A DNA stretch of 64,000 nt from SABI01 sp963677695 (GTDB taxonomy: Bacteria > Spirochaetota > Spirochaetia > Sphaerochaetales > Sphaerochaetaceae). The notes beneath the pieces were generated by a model. That model searched no databases and had not been told where the DNA came from. It saw nothing but the letters and a program-made list of their open reading frames with translations. Positions 59,674 through 64,000 of this stretch are shown piece by piece (the first letter of the stretch is position 1; each line of letters starts with the position of its first letter). The DNA is taken from contig CAXXUJ010000002.1 in assembly GCA_963677695.2 (NCBI GenBank), forward strand, positions 1 to 64,000. The letters are read 5' to 3'. Both the position numbers and the translations under genes were made by a program.

Positions 59674-60746
59674 AATTGAAGATAGCAGTCGTCCCCGGAG
59701 ACGGAATCGGTCCGGACATCGTAACCGAAGCACTCAAGGTGCTTGGCGAAGTGGGGATGTCGTACGGTCACCGTTTTGATTTCTCCTTCTACCTTGCAGG
59801 CGGAGCCGCTCTTGATGCGGTAGGCGAACCCCTTCCCGAATCGACAGTCCTCGGCTGTAAGGATGCTGATGCAATCATCCTCGGAGCCGTAGGCGGCCCT
59901 AAGTGGGATGCGAATGAAGGAAGACTCAGACCTGAGCAGGCTCTTCTCGGTCTGAGAGGTCAGCTCGGACTCTTCTGTAACCTGAGACCGGCTATCCTTC
60001 ACAACGAACTCTCTTCAGCCTGTCCCCTCAAACCCGAGATCATCGAGGGTGGATTAGATATCATGGTGGTACGGGAACTCACCGGCGGTATCTACTTCGG
60101 TGAACGCGGTATTGCGGAAGACGGAAACAGCGCTTTCGATACTATGACATACTCGATTCCCGAAGTGGAAAGAATCGCAAAGATCGCATTCGAAGCTGCG
60201 ATGAAGAGAAACAAGAAAGTCTGCAGCGTCGACAAGGCGAACATCCTTGAGAACTCACGACTGTGGAGAAGAACTGTTGAGAAGGTTGCCAAGGATTATC
60301 CTGAAGTCGAGCTTTCCCACATGTACGTCGACAATGCTGCCATGCAGCTGGTCAGAGACCCGAAGCAGTTCGATGTGATTGTCACAGGGAACATGTTCGG
60401 TGATATCCTGTCCGATGAAGCAAGCATGATCACAGGAAGCATCGGTATGCTCCCCTCTGCGTCACTGAATGCAGAGAACTTTGGTATGTACGAACCGATT
60501 CACGGTTCTGCTCCCGATATCGCCGGAAAGGATATGGCAAACCCGATTGCTACCGTTCTCTCCTGCGCCATGATGCTTCGCTATACCTTCAATCTCTCTG
60601 CCGAAGCTGATTCAATGGAGAAGGCTGTCACGGAAGTGCTCGAGAAGGGGTACAGAACAAGGGACATCTACACAGAAGGCAAGACCCTTGTAGGAACAAA
60701 GGAAATGGGTGATCTGATTGCTCAGGCAGTCAAGAATCAGAAATAA
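59670..60746 (+). CDS. leuB: 3-isopropylmalate dehydrogenase
   Basis: NAD-dependent oxidative decarboxylation of 3-isopropylmalate; in citramalate users the same enzyme often handles 3-methylmalate. PGDGIGPDIVTEALKVL at the N-terminus, GAVGGPKWD, LRPEQALLGLRGQLGLFCNLRPA (substrate loop), the catalytic Tyr in VVRELTGGIYFG and the metal/cofactor segments VTGNMFGDILSDEASMITGSIGMLPSAS and PIHGSAPDIAGKDMANP are all present. 358 residues. leuC and leuD, the isomerase genes expected to accompany it, are not in the window. Confidence 0.95.
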   Translation: MKLKIAVVPGDGIGPDIVTEALKVLGEVGMSYGHRFDFSFYLAGGAALDAVGEPLPESTVLGCKDADAIILGAVGGPKWDANEGRLRPEQALLGLRGQLGLFCNLRPAILHNELSSACPLKPEIIEGGLDIMVVRELTGGIYFGERGIAEDGNSAFDTMTYSIPEVERIAKIAFEAAMKRNKKVCSVDKANILENSRLWRRTVEKVAKDYPEVELSHMYVDNAAMQLVRDPKQFDVIVTGNMFGDILSDEASMITGSIGMLPSASLNAENFGMYEPIHGSAPDIAGKDMANPIATVLSCAMMLRYTFNLSAEADSMEKAVTEVLEKGYRTRDIYTEGKTLVGTKEMGDLIAQAVKNQK

Positions 60747-60757
60747 TAGCTGAATAT

Positions 60758-60778
60758 CACCGGCTGAAACAGCCGGTG
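60758..60778 (+). other. Intercistronic hairpin between leuB and ilvD
   Basis: CACCGGCTG AAA CAGCCGGTG, a perfect 9-bp stem with a 3-nt loop and no T-run after it. A likely mRNA processing or stabilising element inside the operon, or a weak attenuator. Confidence 0.55.
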
Positions 60779-60845
60779 CATGCACCACGGATCTTCCCGG
60801 ATCCTTTCGCAGCCATGCAAAGGATGGAGGAAGCGGAGTAATGAT

Positions 60846-62516
60846 ATGAGAAGTGACCAGATGAAGAAAGGGGTCGCAAGAACCCCTCATAGATCCCTTA
60901 TGAAAGCTCTCGGTCTTACAGACCGTGAAATACAAGGACCCCTTATCGGGATCGCGAACTCGGCCAATGAAATTATCCCGGGTCATGTGCATGTCGACCG
61001 TGTCGTCAATGCCGTGAAAGCCGGTGTCCGCCTTGCAGGCGGTACCCCGATCGACTTCGGTGTGATCGGCGTATGTGACGGTATCGCAATGGGCCACAAG
61101 GGAATGAAGTACTCTCTCGCATCGAGAGAGCTGATAGCCGACTCGATCGAGATCATGGCTACAGCCCACCCCTTTGACGGACTTGTCCTTGTTCCCAACT
61201 GTGACAAGATCGTTCCCGCCATGCTCATGGCCGCAGCCAGGATTAATATCCCTGCCATCGTCGTGAGCGGAGGCGCCATGCTCGCAGGCCACGTCCCCGG
61301 GGACAAGGGCTGCTCCATCGACCTCACCACAGCCTTCGAGGCTATCGGTGCACACGATGCAGGAAAGATGAACGACCAGGAACTTCTCGACATCGAGAAC
61401 TATGCCTGTCCCACCTGCGGCTCGTGCTCAGGTATGTTCACAGCGAACAGTATGAACTGCCTTACCGAAGCACTCGGAATGGGACTCCCCGGAAACGGAA
61501 CCATCCCTGCAGTCTACGCACAGAGAGACAGACTTGCCAAGGAAGCGGGCTACAGAATCATCGAACTCGTGGAAGAGGGTGTCACACCCTCCCAGATCAT
61601 GACCCCGAAAGCCTTCCAGAATGCACTGGCAGTCGACATGGCTCTCGGCTGTTCCACCAACAGCATGCTCCATCTGCCCGCGATCGCCCATGAAGCGAAA
61701 GTCGACCTCGACATCTTCATGGCCAATGATATCAGCGCAAAGACTCCCAATCTCTGCCACCTCGCACCGGCAGGTCATCACCACATCGAAGACCTCTACG
61801 CTGCAGGGGGTGTCATGGCAGTGATGAAGGAACTGACAAAGAAGGACCTGATCAATACCGACTGTCTCACCGTAAGCGGAGACACGGTTGCGGATCAGAT
61901 CAAGGGTGCAGTGAACTATGACACGGACGTTATCAGACCGGTCGAATCACCCTACAGTGAAACAGGAGGTATAGCCGTTCTCAGGGGCAATCTTGCTCCG
62001 GACGGTGCTGTAGTGAAACGCTCAGCAGTCGCTCCTGAAATGATGCAGCACTCTGGTCCTGCGAGGGTATTCGAGTCTGAAGAGGATGTTGCAGCAGCAA
62101 TCAGCGGCGGAAAGATCAAGAAGGGAGACGTTGTGGTTATTCGTTATGAAGGACCGAAGGGCGGACCCGGAATGAGAGAGATGCTCGGACCCACTGCAGC
62201 GATTGCCGGTCAGGGGCTCGACAAGGATGTCGCCCTTATCACAGATGGACGTTTCAGCGGAGCAACCCGCGGAGCCTCCATCGGACACGTCAGCCCCGAA
62301 GCGGCTGAGGGGGGACTTATCGCCTTCGTGAATGAGGGTGATATCATCGAAATTGACATAACCAAGGGAACACTCAACCTTCTCGTTGACGAGAAGGAGA
62401 TAGAGAAGAGGAAAGAGGGATGGACACCCAAGGAAGCTCCGATCAAGGACGGCTATCTCGGACGCTATTCAAGACTGGTCACCAGCGCCTCTACCGGAGC
62501 AGTGTTCAAGAGTTGA
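60846..62516 (+). CDS. ilvD: Dihydroxy-acid dehydratase
   Basis: Iron-sulfur dehydratase giving the keto-acid precursors of valine and isoleucine. Cluster Cys residues appear in VPNCDKIVPAML (near residue 119) and CPTCGSCSGMFTANSMNCL (near 190). Further family segments are LGCSTNSMLHLPAIAHEA and GPKGGPGMREML and TDGRFSGATRGASIGHVSPEA. 556 residues, full length. The start at 60846 (MRSDQMKKGVARTPHRSLMKALG) is typical and has GGAGGAAGCGGAG upstream; ATG 60841 is out of frame. Confidence 0.95.
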   Translation: MRSDQMKKGVARTPHRSLMKALGLTDREIQGPLIGIANSANEIIPGHVHVDRVVNAVKAGVRLAGGTPIDFGVIGVCDGIAMGHKGMKYSLASRELIADSIEIMATAHPFDGLVLVPNCDKIVPAMLMAAARINIPAIVVSGGAMLAGHVPGDKGCSIDLTTAFEAIGAHDAGKMNDQELLDIENYACPTCGSCSGMFTANSMNCLTEALGMGLPGNGTIPAVYAQRDRLAKEAGYRIIELVEEGVTPSQIMTPKAFQNALAVDMALGCSTNSMLHLPAIAHEAKVDLDIFMANDISAKTPNLCHLAPAGHHHIEDLYAAGGVMAVMKELTKKDLINTDCLTVSGDTVADQIKGAVNYDTDVIRPVESPYSETGGIAVLRGNLAPDGAVVKRSAVAPEMMQHSGPARVFESEEDVAAAISGGKIKKGDVVVIRYEGPKGGPGMREMLGPTAAIAGQGLDKDVALITDGRFSGATRGASIGHVSPEAAEGGLIAFVNEGDIIEIDITKGTLNLLVDEKEIEKRKEGWTPKEAPIKDGYLGRYSRLVTSASTGAVFKS

Positions 62517-62536
62517 AAATCGGAGGAATGAAATAG

Positions 62537-64000
62537 ATGAAATTAACAGGTGCAGAGATCATCATTTCCTGTCTGAAAGAACAGAAGGTCGACACAGTGT
62601 TCGGTTTTCCGGGCGGGGCAGTGCTTCATATCTATGATGCGCTGTACAAGCACAGACACGAAGTGACTCATATACTTACATCACATGAACAGGGCGCATC
62701 CCATGCAGCCGACGGATATGCACGTGCCACCGGCAAGGTGGGTGTCGTGATCGCTACCAGCGGTCCCGGTGCTACAAACCTCGTTACCGGTCTCGCGACT
62801 GCCTACATGGACTCAATCCCTGTCGTTGCAATCACAGGTAACGTCCCAACCGCCCTTTTAGGTAAGGACAGTTTTCAGGAAGTCGACATCGCAGGCATCA
62901 CCATGCCCATCACGAAGCACAACTACATCGTGAAGGACGTAAAAGACCTTGCAAAGACCATCCGCGAAGCATTCGACATCGCACGCAACGGAAGACCCGG
63001 ACCTGTCCTCATCGATATCCCCAAGGATATCACAGCAGATATCACCGAGTACGTAGAAGCTGCGATCGATACCACACCGAAGACCGAGAACAAGTACACC
63101 AAGGAAGACATTGACGACATTGTGAAGATGCTGAAAGAATCAAAGCACCCGATGGCCTACATCGGAGGCGGAGCGATCCTCAGCGGTGCACAGGAAGAGG
63201 TGAAAACCTTCCTCGACACCTATGACGTCCCTGCAGGTGTTTCTCTCATGGCCTACGGCGTTATCGACCAGTCCGATCCCCGTTTCACCGGTATGATCGG
63301 TATGCACGGTTCCAAGGTATCGAACATCGCAGTATCACACTGTGACCTTCTCATTGTCATCGGTGCAAGGTTCAGTGACCGTGTTGTCTCCAAGGAGAGT
63401 GAATTCGCAAAGAAAGCGAAGATCCTCCATATCGATATCGACCCGGCTGAAATCAACAAGAACATCATCACGAACCATGATGTCATCGGTAACGTGAAAG
63501 ACATTCTTGCAGAAGTGAATGCACGGGCTAAAGCTCCCCTTTCCCACAAGGAATGGATGGCAGAAGTCGCACAGATGAAGATAGATCATCCAGTGAGGGT
63601 GAGCGGTGAAGCAAAACGCCCTTACGAGGTCCTGACAGCCCTCAGTAACGTCGCTCCGGAAAATACCGCCATCGTTACCGAAGTTGGACAGCATCAGATG
63701 TGGGCAGCGCAGTACTACCGACATACACCGAAAGGTAAATTCCTTACCTCAGGCGGTCTTGGAACCATGGGCTACGGTACAGGAGCATCAATCGGTGCCC
63801 AGTTCGGAGCTCCCCACAGACGTGTGATCAACATCGCAGGTGACGGTTCGTTCAAGATGAACTGTAACGAACTTGCGACCATCGCCCGTTACCGCATTCC
63901 TGTCATCATCCTGATCATGAACAACCACACCCTCGGTATGGTTCGTCAGTGGCAGACCTTCTTCTACGATAACCGTTATGCCGAAACAACGCTCGACACT
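62537..64000 (+). CDS. ilvB: Acetolactate synthase large (catalytic) subunit, 3' end outside the window
   Basis: Thiamine-diphosphate enzyme making acetolactate and acetohydroxybutyrate. The 488 visible codons hold the N-terminal domain with the catalytic Glu in SHEQGASHAADGYARATGKVGV, the central domain, and the start of the ThDP-binding domain (GDGSFKMNCNELATIARYRIPVIILIMNNHTLGMV: GDG...NN motif). GGAGG lies 11 bases before the ATG. The gene runs off the end. Its regulatory subunit ilvN is at the other end of the operon, not adjacent as usual. Confidence 0.95.
   Translation, partial: MKLTGAEIIISCLKEQKVDTVFGFPGGAVLHIYDALYKHRHEVTHILTSHEQGASHAADGYARATGKVGVVIATSGPGATNLVTGLATAYMDSIPVVAITGNVPTALLGKDSFQEVDIAGITMPITKHNYIVKDVKDLAKTIREAFDIARNGRPGPVLIDIPKDITADITEYVEAAIDTTPKTENKYTKEDIDDIVKMLKESKHPMAYIGGGAILSGAQEEVKTFLDTYDVPAGVSLMAYGVIDQSDPRFTGMIGMHGSKVSNIAVSHCDLLIVIGARFSDRVVSKESEFAKKAKILHIDIDPAEINKNIITNHDVIGNVKDILAEVNARAKAPLSHKEWMAEVAQMKIDHPVRVSGEAKRPYEVLTALSNVAPENTAIVTEVGQHQMWAAQYYRHTPKGKFLTSGGLGTMGYGTGASIGAQFGAPHRRVINIAGDGSFKMNCNELATIARYRIPVIILIMNNHTLGMVRQWQTFFYDNRYAETTLDT

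Noticed and set aside
1..64000. CRISPR arrays, insertion sequences, prophage genes, rRNA
   Set aside because: No regularly spaced direct repeats, transposase or integrase motifs, phage structural genes or rRNA segments were recognised on reading both strands.

Overview
The window looks like the chromosome of a diderm, probably anaerobic or fermentative bacterium. The evidence is outer-membrane beta-barrels, a lipoprotein signal, citrate lyase, a hybrid cluster protein and NimA-like/cupin stress genes. The protein set suggests a spirochaete, perhaps close to Sphaerochaeta, but no rRNA or other decisive marker is present, so this is an inference. Coding density is high, genes are mostly in short operons, and base composition is near 50% GC. 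The region around 48.4-51.4 kb and the kinase-like gene at 11.4-12.0 kb are visibly AT-richer.

Layout. 0-6.6 kb: a lipoprotein nucleotidase split by a frameshift, cobTUS (cobalamin lower-loop assembly), a Gfo/Idh/MocA oxidoreductase, thrH and a DksA-like zinc-finger protein. 6.6-13 kb: a metallo-beta-lactamase hydrolase, a degenerate DEAD-box protein with a DbpA-type RNA-binding domain, a coiled-coil protein, mltG, a shikimate-kinase-like gene, a remnant copy of the mltG 3' end, tRNA-Leu(CAA) and a GNAT gene broken at a G7 run. 13-19.2 kb: a BamA-like outer-membrane protein, a polyprenyl-phosphate sugar transferase, a secreted protein and a diguanylate cyclase. 19.2-21.7 kb (minus strand): NimA-like protein, cupin and hcp. 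21.8-26.3 kb: argC, argJ, argB, argD with ARG-box-like operators. 26.3-35.8 kb: a patatin/beta-barrel protein, a DUF1893 protein, a ZIP transporter, queH, a TPR-like membrane protein, cardiolipin synthase, an FAD oxidoreductase and a D-aminoacylase.

35.8-48.3 kb (minus strand) is a citrate uptake and fermentation unit: a beta-propeller sensor kinase and NarL-type regulator, then citC, citD, citE, citF, tctC, tctB, tctA and a citX-citG fusion. A perfect 20-bp palindrome lies between the regulator and citC. 48.5-51.4 kb is a compact three-gene cassette: a PD-(D/E)XK nuclease-like sce7726 protein, an sce7725 protein and a zinc-ribbon RES-domain protein. It resembles a defence or toxin module and is the best candidate for an undescribed system.

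51.6-54.5 kb holds a PfoR-type membrane protein and a second diguanylate cyclase. 54.5-64 kb is a branched-chain amino acid operon: ilvN, ilvC, leuA, cimA, leuB, ilvD and ilvB (cut by the window end). It is preceded by an unlisted 42-codon leader ORF ending in ten consecutive Ile/Leu/Val codons and by mutually exclusive RNA stems, the classical layout of translational attenuation. Isoleucine would be made through citramalate.
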